DNA of 64,000 nt, taken from the NCBI RefSeq assembly GCF_023343835.1, contig NC_064440.1, forward strand, positions 33,983,537 to 34,047,536, read 5' to 3'. The translations under genes and the position numbers were made by a program. The notes beneath the pieces are model-generated. The model searched no databases. It was given only the letters and a program-made list of their open reading frames with translations, and had not been told where the DNA came from. This DNA is from Lagopus muta (taxonomy: Eukaryota; Chordata; Aves; Galliformes; Phasianidae). Shown piece by piece: positions 1-12,883 of this stretch (within the stretch, counting starts at the first letter, position 1; each line of letters opens with the position of its first letter).

Positions 1-905
1 AGTTGCCTTCATACATGGACAAGAGAGCAGCATTTCCAGAAGCGCACACACTGCTACAGAGGCAGGAAACATGCAGTGAGGGCCCAGGAGCAACACGAGC
101 AGGCTGTGGTTTTGGGACACATTTCTCACTCAGCAAGCAATACAAAAAAACAGGATAACAACCACTCAGTATAGCAGAAAATGAGCAGGCTTCAAGAAAT
201 CCATGCTTTCTCTCCCCCTGTGAAATTTCTTTAGAGCTATTCTCTATGTACTGCACAATTCATGTGCTGCAACCACACAACAGCAAAAGAAAACCCCAAA
301 CTTTTGTTACGTAGCAGGTGATCTCCATTACAGCTCTTATTATCATGAGAACTGTGAGAAATGGAAACTGGGGAGAGATCATGACTTTGAACTGAGTGGA
401 CAGAGAATTAAACAGCATAGAAGCGTTTGAAAATTTTTGGTACACTGGAAGAAAGGCCATACAGTTCATTTACCCAACGACTGCAAACACAAACACAGTG
501 TCCCTGATTTACTTCAGTGACTTTCTGCATGCAAAGTCATCCGAAAGTCATTCCTGCTGGCACCCATTAGGTGCTTGCACAGCCTGAAGTATGTGCAACG
601 ATGCACTTGGCCTTCAACAGCCAAGCGACTGCGTGGCTCTCAGCCATGCTCCGAGCTACCAAACTCATGGGATGGCTGCTTTGCAAAACTCTTCTTCTCC
701 TTACTGCTTATTCCTTGTCAAACAGTCAGTGGAAAAGATGATACTAAGTGACCAGCCAAACAGGTCACCTTGCCCCTCTCCCCTTTATTATCCACTCCAC
801 AAGGCTATGGGAGGAAAGGAAACATGAAGGCATGGAAACAAAGCCTGCCGTGCATCTTCCATTCTTAAGAAGTTTTTCTGAGGTGCAGACAGGACTTGTG
901 AGAGA

Positions 906-936
<31 letters not shown>

Positions 937-958
937 AGAATGAACAGGCAAGCCCTAC
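1..958 (-). other. LRRFIP1 intron, downstream of the microexon
   Basis: Intronic sequence following the microexon donor. Apart from the CA/TG microsatellite at 907-932 I see no exon, repeat family or RNA gene. The next conserved LRRFIP1 segment (KYYGLD...) was looked for on the minus strand and not found here. Confidence 0.6.
907..932. repeat. (CA)13 microsatellite, UG tract in the LRRFIP1 RNA
   Basis: Thirteen CA units on the plus strand, read as (UG)13 in the LRRFIP1 pre-mRNA. They start 26 nt downstream of the microexon donor. UG repeats are bound by CELF-family proteins and TDP-43, so a role in microexon splicing is possible. Confidence 0.9.
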
Positions 959-976
959 CTTCTGAACTTGATAGAT
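959..976 (-). CDS. LRRFIP1: LRRFIP1, 18-bp microexon IYQVQK
   Basis: This is a six-codon exon, ATC TAT CAA GTT CAG AAG, flanked by a TTAG acceptor (980-977) and a GTAGGG donor (958-953). It is phase 0 on both sides, and the preceding exon ends QQKE. The product would read QQKE-IYQVQK, matching the start of the optional segment IYQVQKKYYG that I recall from longer LRRFIP1/LRRFIP2 isoforms. The upstream intron has a nearly pure C/T tract of roughly 40 nt. Downstream in the RNA is a (UG)13 tract beginning 26 nt past the donor. It is too short to stand out as an open reading frame. It is very probably alternatively spliced. The next expected exon (KYYGLD...) is not in the first 950 bases. Confidence 0.85.
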
Positions 977-3900
977 CTAAGGGGGAAAAGGGAAAGGAAA
1001 GAAACAAGGAAACAAAAGCTAGCGTGAATGAATGAACAGCGACACAACAACAAGCCAGCCTAGAGGGGGAAAAAAAACTCATTTATGCAGAATATACAGC
1101 AAAACATGAATACAAAGAAACATACTCAAATCCTGTTAAGTCGGGTAAGATGAAAGCAGAGGTTACACTCCAGGCTTCCTTCAACACAGCTTGCTAAAAT
1201 ACAACACTCCCATGCACCTACCTGCTGGCTTCTGGGAGGTGCATGGACATCTGCTCCACAGACAGCTGGGCAAGAGAGCAATCCAGCTGGAGGGCAGGGC
1301 CTCCTGCTTTCCTATCACTCCTATTTCCACTGCCCAAAAACTCACCTGGGATGGCAGCTGTGCATCTACCATTACAGTGGGGAGAAAAAAAAAGCACTAA
1401 CTACAGACAATGCGTGCTTCTGTTAAGGACCAAGTCCTCCTTAGCTGGTGAAACAAATGTCATCAATGCTACCTATCTTTCAGCTGTGTGCAGGACAGCA
1501 TCAACTTGTGCAAGAGATTTTCAGAGCATTTTAACACGTAATGCCAGAACTGCAGGATTTCTGCAGGCTTTGTTTTTTTGCAAGAGACCCCCCTCCTTGT
1601 TCAAAAGTTACCTAGCTGGAACCCAAATTCAGAAGGAGATTGCAGCTTCATTCTCCCCCCTCCTCTGCTGAGCACCCTTTGAGCTTTGTATCTGTAGCAG
1701 ATAGTGACAATGCAGTTCAGAACTGCCAGCTGTCCTACTGTCAGATGAGTACCGACTGAATGACTGTGACTCCCAGCCCTCTGCTACATGAATGGCACCT
1801 GGGGGAAGGGGACAGTGCTTGGACTCCATCCCTTCTGCTAGTCAGAAGGCGGCAGGGCAGGCAACCCTCGTACTTCTGGACATATACCCATGGATCTCTG
1901 CCATCCGTGGCTCTGGGTCACCTCAGATGAACCCAGAGCCCAGTGCTGGGTGCAAAGCATGCTCCTTTCAATCACTGCCTCCAGAACCGGCTCAGGTTCA
2001 CTTTCTTGACTGTGAAGAACAACTGCAGAAGCCAACTTAATACCTTCAAAGCGTTGATTTCTATTCCTACAAGTGCACAGGGTTTAACCAAGACCCACAG
2101 TTAAAGCTAGATTTCCCACACAGCTAATCACCTCACTTTATCTTGCACTAAGAAAGCCCGTAAGAAGAAACTGCACTAAAGCCTCCCACAGTTCCCAAGA
2201 ACACACAGCAACTCCAATCTGCATATGCAGGGTGCTCTTCATCCATTCAAGCACTGCACTTTTACATGTGGCAATTAGCAGGCAGCTATTATAGGTTTAA
2301 CATTGCCACGCTGTTGTTTCACCCACAGTATGCTCCTTTTAAACATACCCTGCCAGGGTTTGGTAACAGGTACAGCCAAGCTTTGGGGCACGCTGACACC
2401 ACTCGCACGTGGATGATGCTTTCTGATAGCTGTCCCATGCCTTTGGGACAACGCCATAGATCCTTTTCAAATGCAGTGCTCCAGGCTCAGCGTAGCAGGT
2501 ATCCCTGCTGTGTGCAGAAAGCCCTGTGTGCCCAGGACCTGGACTGCAAACAGGCAAGACAACAACGAGGCCCTTGTTTCAGTCCAGACACTGCAAGCAG
2601 TGCAGAGCAGCACAGGGACAGAGCTAACTGCATCATCAAAACTGCCTCAACATTTCGGAAACCTGGGACTTTTGTGGTCAGCCCATAGCATGGTCACAAC
2701 AGCTCTGCTCCAATGCAATCTCCAATCAGTGCAGTGCCCTCTGCACCTTCACACTATTTGTGCAAGAAAGACACAGATAACCTTCACCAGCTCCTTAGTT
2801 TCTTCTCCACACACATCAGCACCAAGTTTCCTGGCCAGCCTCCCACCTCCCATTCAAACACCAATGCTCTTGTCTCATTTTTCCTGCACTGCCTAGGATC
2901 TGAAATGGCTCCAAACACTTCCATATGCCAGCTGTCACACAGGACCTGCTGACTCAGCTCAGGCTTGCAGCCACTAAATCCTAGCAAGGGAAAAAAAGGG
3001 CCTAAGTCGTGATCAACAGGACCTGAAAGCAGATCAAGGGTGTTCTCACATTAGCTTGCCTTTAGCACGTTTACATTCACAGGCTGCAAATGACACGGGG
3101 GGGGGGGGGGGGGGGGGGGGGGGAATAAAAAGCCACAACGAAGTACCAGTAACATATTTTACTTCACCAAAGCATGAATGCAAAGAGAGAACTATGTGCA
3201 AATAGGTCTGTTGGCAAAGAAAGAATGTACAAAACTGCAAAGGCAAGTGTTGTGCTAAGCTGAAAATGAAGCGAGGAGGCACATACAGAGCACTTGCCCT
3301 GAACTAAAAGCAGAGGCTCATCTGCTGCATGAACTGCCATGCAGGAACCTTATCCTGCAGGTTACAGAGTGGGAGGAGATCTCCCTCTCTTCCCTTCAGG
3401 CTTCAATATCAGCTTAAACAGTGGTCTCCCACTGTCAGTCCTCAAAGAGACATCTGAGTCTTGCCAGCAGAACACAGAACGTACTCCTACATAAAACATT
3501 CTTCCCAATTAGCCATTAATGCTGAGGCTTTAAAGTGTCCTGATACTCAACAGTTAAATGTTTCTTTAAAAGAAAAAAAAGAAGAAAACTTCAGTATGTA
3601 TCACTGCAAGGGAAAAATACACACAAAAAAAAATCCTCTCTTTAACCTGGTAACCCCACTAGAATTTACAGTTTGTTACTCGGAGCTACTGAGCCAACTC
3701 CTGCCTTGTTCTGCTGTGTGAATTAAAAATAAATGTCAGAATGCACACAAGTATTTGACTCGGTACCAAACATAACTCTACAGCAGGATCCAGATCGACT
3801 GACCTTTGACTCAGCAACTGTAAACCAAATGTTTAAAGGCCACGGCAGCGTGGCAGGGGAAAACACAGGGCCCAGCAGGGTGGGACCTGCAGCCTGGAAG

Positions 3901-6900
3901 CAGGCAGGGCACTAAGTGCCACCTATTGCAACCACCCACACAGCTGAGAAAGTGCATTGGCATTTGCCTCTCCTGCACAGACTGCGTGCTGAAGGATGCC
4001 AGGAAAACCTACAGCAACCACCCTATTAATCATTTACATCTTTGGTGGAGAACAACAAGTAGCGCAGAACAACAAGTTCCCGCAGTTGTGTTTAGCAGAT
4101 CCGTGCCTTTCCTAGAGCCTCATGGTGAGGAACCCTTTCTCTGCCAAATGCATGTGATGTGAGACTGCCCACCAGCTCTATCTTCACAGATCAGTACGTA
4201 TCGGATCACGGCTCCGGTGCTCGTGTTCTTTCAGAGCAGGCTCCTCATTTACCCAGCTCACATCTCCATGAAACTTGGAGGCTTGCTCTCCTCAGCTCCC
4301 TCTTCTGAAAGCAGCCTGGCACGCCTGTCCTTCCTGCAGCCTGCTCCAAGATGGTATCGGGTGATCAAACAAAACCACCTCTGCAAACACACCTGGATTC
4401 CTGCCCCACCACAGCGACCTGCAGCAGCCTTCCCCTGGAGCTTTACCACATCTCACGGTGCAATGCAGGGAGTTTTCTCTCAAAAGCCCCTCTGTGCCCT
4501 CATATTTCAACCCAAATTTAACTAAATCTACCCTTCTGCATAGACGTTGGGGCTCAACCCATACCTGCAAGCAAGCACGCTTACCACTATGCAAACCAAG
4601 CTGCCTGATAAATACAATGTGAATCTCCAGAATAACCAACTGTGCTGGAGCTTCTGCTGCCAGTGCTGTGTGCTGCATTAAATCCTGCCATACGAGGAGC
4701 TGGGCACGGTGTCACGTATCCCCACCATTTACTGATGAGCTCTATTATGCAGTTGTGACTAATCTTTGGTACATTCTTCACATATAAGGTGACTACAGAA
4801 CGTAGCCTTTTAATAGCATCTAATAAAATGGTTGCTCCTACATATAGAAACATTTATGGGAACAAGAACAACAGATACCTGGCGTGTTGTTCTTGCCAGA
4901 AATGCAAACATTACTTAAATAATATACTTACACTCATGATGCAGAAGTTATCCCATTATTTTAAGGCTAGGGAAATGAAAGACAGACTAAGAAACATCAT
5001 TAATATTAGATGGTGGGCATGAGGGAAGCCAGTTTCCAGTCCATATCCAAACATTACAATTGCAGTGCCAGTGGGAGCTATACTTTGTTTATAGCTTGTA
5101 ACAGTAACATCTGGTAACTTGTAACCTAGACTAACAATATATACTTATATTCCTGGGAGATCTGTGCTCCACAAGAAGCCTGTCAGAGCAAGCGTGCTGC
5201 TTTAAGCACAAAATGCATACATATGCAATAAACTTACTTACTGCTTTTTAACTCCCATAACTGGCTCTAAAAACCTCCTGAAGTAGTAGAGCAAGTGCTC
5301 TAAGTTGTTCTCCTCTGACATGTGTGAATGTGCTATTTATTGCCCCGAAAAGTTTGAGAAGGACGGGGAAGATGGCAGACAACAAGCTGTACAGACACCA
5401 GTATCACAGTCTGTTCTCTCCCAGGAAGAAGGGAAAGTGCCAAATCTCCTGTGCTGCTTCCTACTTGGAATCTTCTCTATCTGTGCTCTCTTCCTTTATA
5501 TTTGTGATATATCTGTGGCAACAAACAGCTTCGTGCAGACATCCTCGTTAGCTCTACCTTCTATCTGGGAGTTGAGATGAAGCTATGTGAAAAATTCAGG
5601 GGATATCCAAAGCTTGCGAAACATTAAACAGTTGTGTAGTCATGTTTTGAGATCTATGCCAGTGAATTACAAAACAGATTGTAGGGAATATCTGAGTGAG
5701 CTGCACTGAATTTCATACTGCAGAATGACATGCTGTACCATTCAAATTCCATGCACAGAAGGCAACTTCTACCAAGTTTCAGATCAGTTATCTGCAGGAG
5801 CACACACAGAATCTTTTCAAGCTTTAGCTTTCATACCAACATCTCAATTTACAAGGATGTTCTTTGCAGCATCAGCTTTTAATCTGCAAGGGGTCATCAA
5901 GTCCCATTAGTATTATCTGCAAATTAGATGGTAACACCACTGTCAGCTGCCACGACACCCATATTTAGTTTGCTGCCCAAACAAAACACTTTGTGCTTGT
6001 TTGCCACACAGCTTCCAAAGGCTGCTGAGCCAATCCCAGCACTTGGGCTACAGGCACGCCACGATGCTTGATGGCACCAGTGCTTATCCACAGTCTGGGC
6101 CTTCTGAATGTGATCCAGGTTACAAGAAAACATCCTTCAAAAAGCAGCAGCTGGAGTACTAACAGGCTCCTCTCTTCCACAAGCACCATGCTTACAGCAA
6201 TGCTTCTCTGCAGGTCTGACTTCTGGTGTGTCTGCAGGTATATCTGAACTTCACTGCAGCTGAGGGGTGTTAAGAAACATCCAAACATGCCTCAGCTAGA
6301 TGAGGCACTTCGGCACAGTGCTCAGTATGGGCAAACTGCCCACCTGCTTCTGCTCCAGGGTGGTTCCTGCAGTCTGCACCAATGCTGGCCTGCTACTGCA
6401 GCCTGATTTGCCACTTTAAAGCTAAACCAAATCCTTCCTTGCACCCCAAAGCACGCACCTACATTTAATCTTCTCACATACACCTCTAGACTCCTTATTT
6501 CTTCCCTTGCCATCAAAACTTACTTCATTCGAGTAATAACATTGATTGTCAATGACCTTGCTACATCTCTTCTGTTCTTGCATTCCTTGGTGTGTGTTTA
6601 ATGACATTTTTAAACCCTGCTGGTTCTCATCATTGGTCTGCCTGTGCCAATCTCTGCCTGTAGCCTCATCCTGATTCCTTTAACTTGCACAGCTTCAAAA
6701 TAAACCACTACTGTTTCCCGAAGTAGAGTTAACAACACTGAGTATAGCTCTGGTGCACCAAGCACAACAGAAGCAGAACAAACTGCTTGGGTCTTCACAG
6801 TCACTGGTAATGATCACAGTCACTGGTGAGGATTCCTACATCAGAGGCCCATGATTCTGCACATGCTGACTGCATAAAAACAACGAGCTCTTCCCAAGAC

Positions 6901-7354
6901 TCTGCAGAGGGTTGTGTTTTACCAAATACAGTCCCCCTGCTTTGGTTACCAAGCTTTCCTCCTGCTCACAGCAGACCATTTTGGGCAATCACAATGCTCA
7001 CCTCAGCTTGCAAGCAGAGAGCTATAGGAGGGCCAGGAGTCTTCCTTGCTATTTCTAATGAAGTGCCCGGAATCCATTTCCAGGATTCCACACCTACAAC
7101 CAGGCCACGGATCTCCAAGTTTGATATTAATGATTATAATAACCACCAGCGTTCTCTGTGAATAATTAAACCAGCTTCACTGAAACAAAGCCGTTGTCAC
7201 AATCCCAAATTCCAGTCATTTGTGATCCACAAACACAGCAGCAGCGCTAGCTCCGCACAGACAAAGGATTCAGCAAAGTATATTTTGCTCCAGGACCTGG
7301 GATCACCTATAAGAAAGCAGACGGGCCACCTGTCCTCCTGCCCCACAGACGTAC
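977..7354 (-). other. LRRFIP1 intron between exon 2 and the microexon
   Basis: A 6.4-kb intron. It contains a 27-base G run (3097-3123) and two close copies of TCACAGTCACTGGT (6795-6827), with no recognisable CR1, LTR or exon. Open frames here are short and lack conserved features. Confidence 0.6.
3097..3123. repeat. 27-base G homopolymer
   Basis: An uninterrupted run of 27 G on the plus strand, giving poly-C in the LRRFIP1 transcript. It can form G-quadruplex (plus strand) or i-motif (minus strand) structures. Its exact length may be an assembly estimate, since such runs are hard to sequence. Confidence 0.9.
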
Positions 7355-7441
7355 CTCTTTCTGCTGCCGCTCAAGTTCCTTCATCCGGATCTCCCGTGCC
7401 TCTGCCCGCGCTGCTCGCTTTGCTGCCAGCCTTGCTTCAGC
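7355..7441 (-). CDS. LRRFIP1: LRRFIP1, common exon 2
   Basis: This exon encodes 29 residues, starting [10 protein letters not shown] and ending ELERQQKE. It is highly charged, predicted helical, and essentially identical to the conserved segment shared by LRRFIP1 and LRRFIP2. The acceptor is CCGCAG ending at 7442, and the donor after GAG is GTACGT (7354 downward). Both boundaries are phase 0, so it can follow either first exon and be followed by the 18-bp microexon without changing frame. The next conserved exons of the gene are not visible and must lie beyond the left edge. The family attribution is strong; the choice between LRRFIP1 and LRRFIP2 rests on the first exons and on RAB17 next door. 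Confidence 0.95.
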
Positions 7442-10400
7442 CTGCGGATGGGAACACAGCAGTGAGACCAAAGGCACACAGCTCAACGTGAGGCACGCGC
7501 GCTCAGGGTGCCAAATACGGAGGCTAAGCTCCGTAAGGCTGTAAACACACCTGTAGGAGTTAATTCCCTACTGCTAGCAATGGCCCTGCCTTCCATAACT
7601 CGTTATGCTTCACCAGCAGGTAATACAGCCGAGCGTAGGCACCAACCCCAGTGAGCAGCTGCCTTGAGATGCGCCCTGTGTCTCTGTAATTACTATTTGT
7701 GCAGATAGAGAGGAAGTGCTGCAATGGAGGGAACAGTCAGGTTTATTTACTTATTTCAGAAAGGCAGGTCTGGCCTGTTTTTTTTGTGTTTTTTTTTTTC
7801 CCTTCCCTGCGGTGCACATTATTTTTTTATTGATGAATTAATTAGACAAACAGCAAACACGTTACGTGCCATTTTCCCCAACAGCTGACACTGTGCACAC
7901 GCAGGCACAGCAGCTCAGCACAACAACTACACTCAGCCAAGGCTGGAACCATCCAGGCAAGGAAACAGGGAACCTGAGAAAATGCACCAGCTCAACTAGA
8001 GCATCCAGACGGTGGCATTTAAAATCCAAACCTCTCCGGAGTGGATGCCTGCCAAGCACGGGCCTCCCATGAGATCTATTAAGCTTCCTCATTTCATCAG
8101 GTTTGGAAGTGCCAGAACATGCTGCAAAGTAACTGTTTTAATTATCTGCTTTTTAATACCAGGCAAAAACAGGAAGCCTCGTGTGCAAAGTCAGCTCAGG
8201 CTCTGTGCAGTGGGACAGCAAGCACAGGACAGGAGAGCTGGAGGGACCGTGTGCTCTCACCAACCTGGGAGCACACTCAGCTCCTCTGATATCTGATCAG
8301 AGGATTCCAGATGATCTCTGGAAGTCCCTTCCAGCCCATTCAGTTCTGTGATTGTGTGATACTACAAGGGCAAAGGGATTCACACGCTTGCTAGCTGTAC
8401 TGTAGAAGCATATATTCTCTCTCCAGCATACAATGAAATGAAGCAACTTGGAAAATGAAGAAACTTTTAAGATGCAAGGGGAAAAGTATGCTTTGTAAGT
8501 TATTCTAGGTTCTCCCTGGGAACAAGGCTTGCCTGTTCCCTGGATGCTGACTGCAATAAATGAATTCTTACGTTGTAAAAGATCCCATTAGATGATATTA
8601 CATATACATACATATGATACATTTTGGTTTCAAGTGCCAATCCATGGGTAGTCTCTAATTTATTGTATTTTAGCTTTGAAGTCCTTGCCTGCTCATACCA
8701 AGCCAATTTTCGGACCCTAAAGACATGCAAGAGTAAAAATACATTTTCTTTCAGTATCTTTGGCTTGGCTTATATCCTGGAACTAGCATATGTTTTTTAT
8801 GAACTTTGTCTTTCCAGGGCCACATGGTTCTTCAGCAGTTAGCATCCGTCATGACAAGCAAGAGAACAAAATATTCTGAATCCTTTTAAATAGCTTTTGA
8901 ACTTCTCTTTTTAAGCTTATCAAACCCTGCCATTAGCACATACCCTACTGATACATTTGCAAGAAGTCAACAGAAACTTAGTCCATCCAGAACACTCCCT
9001 AGGACAATATCACAACTCCCTGCTATCACATCAAAGCAGCACAGAGCCATTCAGGCTCCAACCTCCTCTTCTGAACATGGTCAGCATCCGACTCAGACCA
9101 CGCTGCTCTACACTTTGTCCAGTTGTCCTGTGGGATCCCACTTGGGCACTTTAATTGATGAAATGATGGAAGCAGAATGAACATTTCTGATATCCTCTAA
9201 GTAGCCAGGTGATAAAACAGGTAATATGGATGAGATCAGTGTAAATAAACTGGGTGGGTCCTAATCCACACCTCACACTCCATGAGAACAGTTCTACTGA
9301 ATTCCGATTCAAAGTGGAGAAGCAAGCTGAGCATGGAACAAAGCCTGCAGTAAGCATGAAGACCAATAGGAGCCATCACATATTGTCCTGTGCAAAAGCA
9401 CAGCACACCTGCTGACAGTGGCAGCCATCCCAACACCACGTGCCACAGATGTGCAAAGGATCCTAACATGAGCCAAACTGACAGCTACAGACTTCAGAGA
9501 AACATATAGCAGTGCCACATTTCTTATGGACCTCTTCCTCAAAAGCAGGCGTGTGACTCGACTTGTCTATGTTCATCAGACCACACACTTAGGTTCTGTT
9601 CTTGCATTAATTGTGCCCTGCTATGAATACTCTGATTTCTGCAAGGGGCAGCTCTGACATTTCTCCATGCTGTCTATACCAAGGCAGGCTCTGTCTGAAT
9701 GGCTCTGGCCTTTCAGCCCAAGCACCTGTCCAACACCAGACCCAAGTCATCTCCAAGGCACAGGCAAGTGCCCATAGCCTGCAAGGGACTTCAGTACTCA
9801 GCACGCTGCACGCTCTGATGTATGCAGGCTTCTGCAACTCAGACTGCAAGAGCTGAAATGGAAGTCTCAAGGCTGCCAAAATAAATAGCTATTAAATGGA
9901 TCCGAGATGGAAAATCACTAAGATAGAAAGAAGCAAGTCTTAAACCCACCTAAAATTCACTACTGACTCCATGAGCAATACCTCAATCAGAAGTGGCACA
10001 TCACTGGCAAACACACGCGAATAAAAACACAAAGCCTAATTGCACTCATTAGAAAGCCTTTGTAACTGAACTACTGTGCATCTGACAAGGAGTGCTGGCA
10101 GCTTCAGCTGCATTGTGCATGTCATCCAAAAGAAACCCTAAGGGGCTTGTGTAAAAGCCTGTGGGAAAAACAAGAAGAGAGACAGCACAGTGCTCAGAAG
10201 AACATGAAAACCTATACCAGCTGAAGAATGATCGCCTGAATTCAAGGGAGTTGCTCAAACACTCCAGCTACACATCCTGCATTTTTGTCATTTTATTGCA
10301 ATTGCCCGGGGTGATTTATAGACACAGAGCCCCAAAGCAAACACCCCACTGCACTGCAAAACGCCGGCTGCTTTTGTTGGTCCACTTGCTCTGCACTCCA

Positions 10401-12649
10401 CAGCCCTGTTTGGTTTCCAAAGAAAAATCCAGTGCTGTGCAGATCTTTATTGTGCATTAAGGAGTTCAGTACGTTCAGCTCTGAGCAGGCTAACGTTAAG
10501 TAACCTGGCTCCCTACCGATGAGAAAAGGCAGGTAGTGGGTATGAGCTGGGCAGGGCAAGCAGCATTTCCAACAGCAATCAGCCTGCAGCACGGGGCTGT
10601 GGGGAGAACTAGGAATCTGTGATGGCTGAAGCCATCCTGACCCTTTTCAGCCACTGATGGGAACCAGCGCTCTGCATCCAGCACTGATGCTTGAAAGGTG
10701 AGGACCAAAAGGAGGGCTTCCCGGCCTGGAGAAGATGTCTGCTCATTACTGTCTTGACGAGGGAATTCTTTGGGTGACTTGGTTAGATAGATGCTAATGA
10801 CACACATCCTGAAGGTGTGCAGACTTGGAGCTTTTCCTTTCTGAAACGTTCCATGGGTCATTGTTAAACTGGAAGCCTCAAGAAACAGCCAACAAAGGCA
10901 GGAAATTATGCTGCTTTTCTGAGCACTGGAAAATGACTGTGCTGACTTACCACACAGCTACACATGTAATAGTTTGCAATCTATACAAAGCTCTCCTTAA
11001 ATCCAATGTAGTCAAAGTGATCTGCTTCAAAAACTAACAGGCAAGTGTTGTTTGTAAGCACAAAATCAAGCTCAGAAAACTCTCTGATCTCATTACCAGA
11101 AAAAATACACCTGCAAACTACACAGTAGCTATTACATATTCCTATAACAACTATTCTCAGGCTAACATAAGCTTCTTGCTTTATGCTTAAGGCAGAGCCA
11201 GCTATTTGTTTGCTGTGAGCACAGTTTCTCATTGGTGCTGCCATTCCAGCCCAGTACCTTGCACAGAAAAGCTTTTTCTTCAAGTGTTACACAACTGCTC
11301 ACTCCATCTACATAAGTCACATGCTTCATTAGTCAAAAGAAACCTGGCTAGGTTTGCTGTACTCTTAAAGAATGTAAGGGTTATTTGCACAAGCAGCACC
11401 TGATTAGCAAGATTCTCACAAGGCAGCAGATATGTCTATCAGCTCAACCTCTAGTAAGTGATAGCAGTGCTGCCTTCACCTTGCCTTCACTCGAGCTCCT
11501 GGAGCTCACCATGAATAACCACATGTTCCTCTGCATTGAAACAAGGGTGCCTGCAGGTGATGATGCTCGGAAGTCAGGGCAGCACGTCTACCTGATGTTC
11601 TCTGCATCTGAGCCAGGAGCCTAAGTACACCTTGCACCACTATTGTACTCATGTGACGATCAGCCCATGACTCACACAGGGATTGGTCAGCCCCCGTCCT
11701 GCCCAGCTCTTCACCTTACATGCAAATGACTTCTAAATATAAAGGTAAGGATTCCTTTCTAATAACCACAGGCCACAGCCATCCTTCATACTGGGGGGGG
11801 TCCATTATGGACATGTCTGACAGCTTCCCTCTGCTCCACAGGATGATGATGAGGGAGGAACCAGGAGAACGACATAAAATCAGCAATCCGCATCAGCAGC
11901 CCTGTGACTCCTCTATTATGGTTCCATGGAGACACAGGGCTGCTTTTAAACTTCACTTACAAAGCACAGAAGAAATTAAGTTGGCGTACCTGCTCTCACA
12001 TCAATCTGAAAAGCAAATAACTTTCATTTATAAACTTTATTTTTAAAAGGGCTCAAAAAACTCAAAGCACTGGGAAAAATTAGCTACTTGTGGGTGCCAG
12101 CCAGTGCCAACAATAGGCATCCCACTAGCACCCACTGCTGTGGAGGTGCTGTAAATTACACAGCACGTCCAAAACGAGACAATTCTCACAGACTGTTCCA
12201 AATCTTACAAACACACGCACAAGAAAAACAAGCAAGCAGAACTTTCTCTAAGCATCTATGATTATTATGTTTGAATTCAGTCAAAGGCACATGCAACAGA
12301 AACCTGTAGGAAGCAACTTAAAGGACACAGCATTGCTCAGCAGCTCGTTAAGTGGCCAAGAGCTTCACTGCACACGGTAAGCTTCACACACAGCTGTGTG
12401 ACATGGGCTGTAACGCAGACCGCAAAGATATTGTCCTGCAAGAGGTAATAAAACCAAACCCACTGTGGTTTAAACTGGGGCAGGCACGTTCAGGGCAAGC
12501 ACACCCAAGGGGGGACACCGCTTATTAAGCACTGTGAAAGCCGATTAAAGGCTGAGCAGCCCACGAAGGGTTAAACGAGCACAGGTGCTGCCCGGCTGCG
12601 ATCTGGATCGTAACAGCCGCAGCACCACCCTCCCCCCCCACCGCCGTAC
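7442..12649 (-). other. LRRFIP1 intron between the alternative first exon and exon 2
   Basis: A 5.2-kb intronic stretch. Only one short CR1 3' end (8305-8360) was recognised. The remainder is unique sequence with no supported gene. Confidence 0.6.
8305..8360 (+). mobile_element. CR1 LINE 3'-end fragment
   Basis: It reads GATCTCTGGAAGTCCCTTCC and ends TTCTGTGATTGTGTGAT, the typical CR1 3' end with an octamer-like tail, in plus orientation. Only the last 50-60 bp of the element remain. Confidence 0.75.
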
Positions 12650-12694
12650 CAGTTTCTGAGCCTCTGGGCTCAGGCAGTCCGCTTCCATCGGCAT
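12650..12694 (-). CDS. LRRFIP1: LRRFIP1, alternative first coding exon
   Basis: This exon encodes 15 residues, MPMEADCLSPEAQKL. Its last nine match the end of the alternative N-terminus of mammalian LRRFIP1 (DCLSPEAQKL), as I recall it. The ATG is at 12694-12692 in a good context (GCAGCCATGC); a second in-frame ATG is codon 3. No in-frame ATG lies between this start and the upstream GC-rich region. The exon ends at 12650 after CTG, followed by a GTACGG donor in phase 0, so it can join exon 2 at 7441 just as the main first exon can. It lies 32 kb downstream of the main promoter inside intron 1 and has its own GC-rich promoter. The N-terminal residues before DCLSP differ from the human ones I remember, so the exact start is a little less certain than the exon. 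Confidence 0.87.
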
Positions 12695-12873
12695 GGCTGC
12701 AGTTGGGTCTTCGCATGAAAGAAGCGAAAAGCCCCACGCGGCTCGGCGGAGCAGAGCGGCAGCTCTTGCTGGTAAAGCAGCGCTGCGTCCCGCGGGGAAC
12801 AACGCGCTGCCGGCACTTCCCGGAGCCGAAGTCCGAGCGCTGCTCCGTGCCCGGGGGCTGGCGGTGCTCGCTG

Positions 12874-12883
12874 TGAGTCAGCA
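12874..12883 (+). promoter_or_regulatory. AP-1/MARE (antioxidant-response-like) site
   Basis: TGAGTCAGCA contains a consensus AP-1 heptamer extended by GCA. It therefore also fits the TGA-NNNN-GC antioxidant response element and half of a MARE. It lies about 180 bp upstream of the alternative LRRFIP1 ATG. AP-1, small Maf or NRF2-type regulation of this isoform is an inference from the motif. Confidence 0.5.

Noticed and set aside
12545..12802. Longer open frame around the alternative LRRFIP1 exon
   Set aside because: Its first codon at 12802 is TTG, not ATG, and it reads past the GTACGG donor at 12649. Only 12650-12694 is supported as coding.
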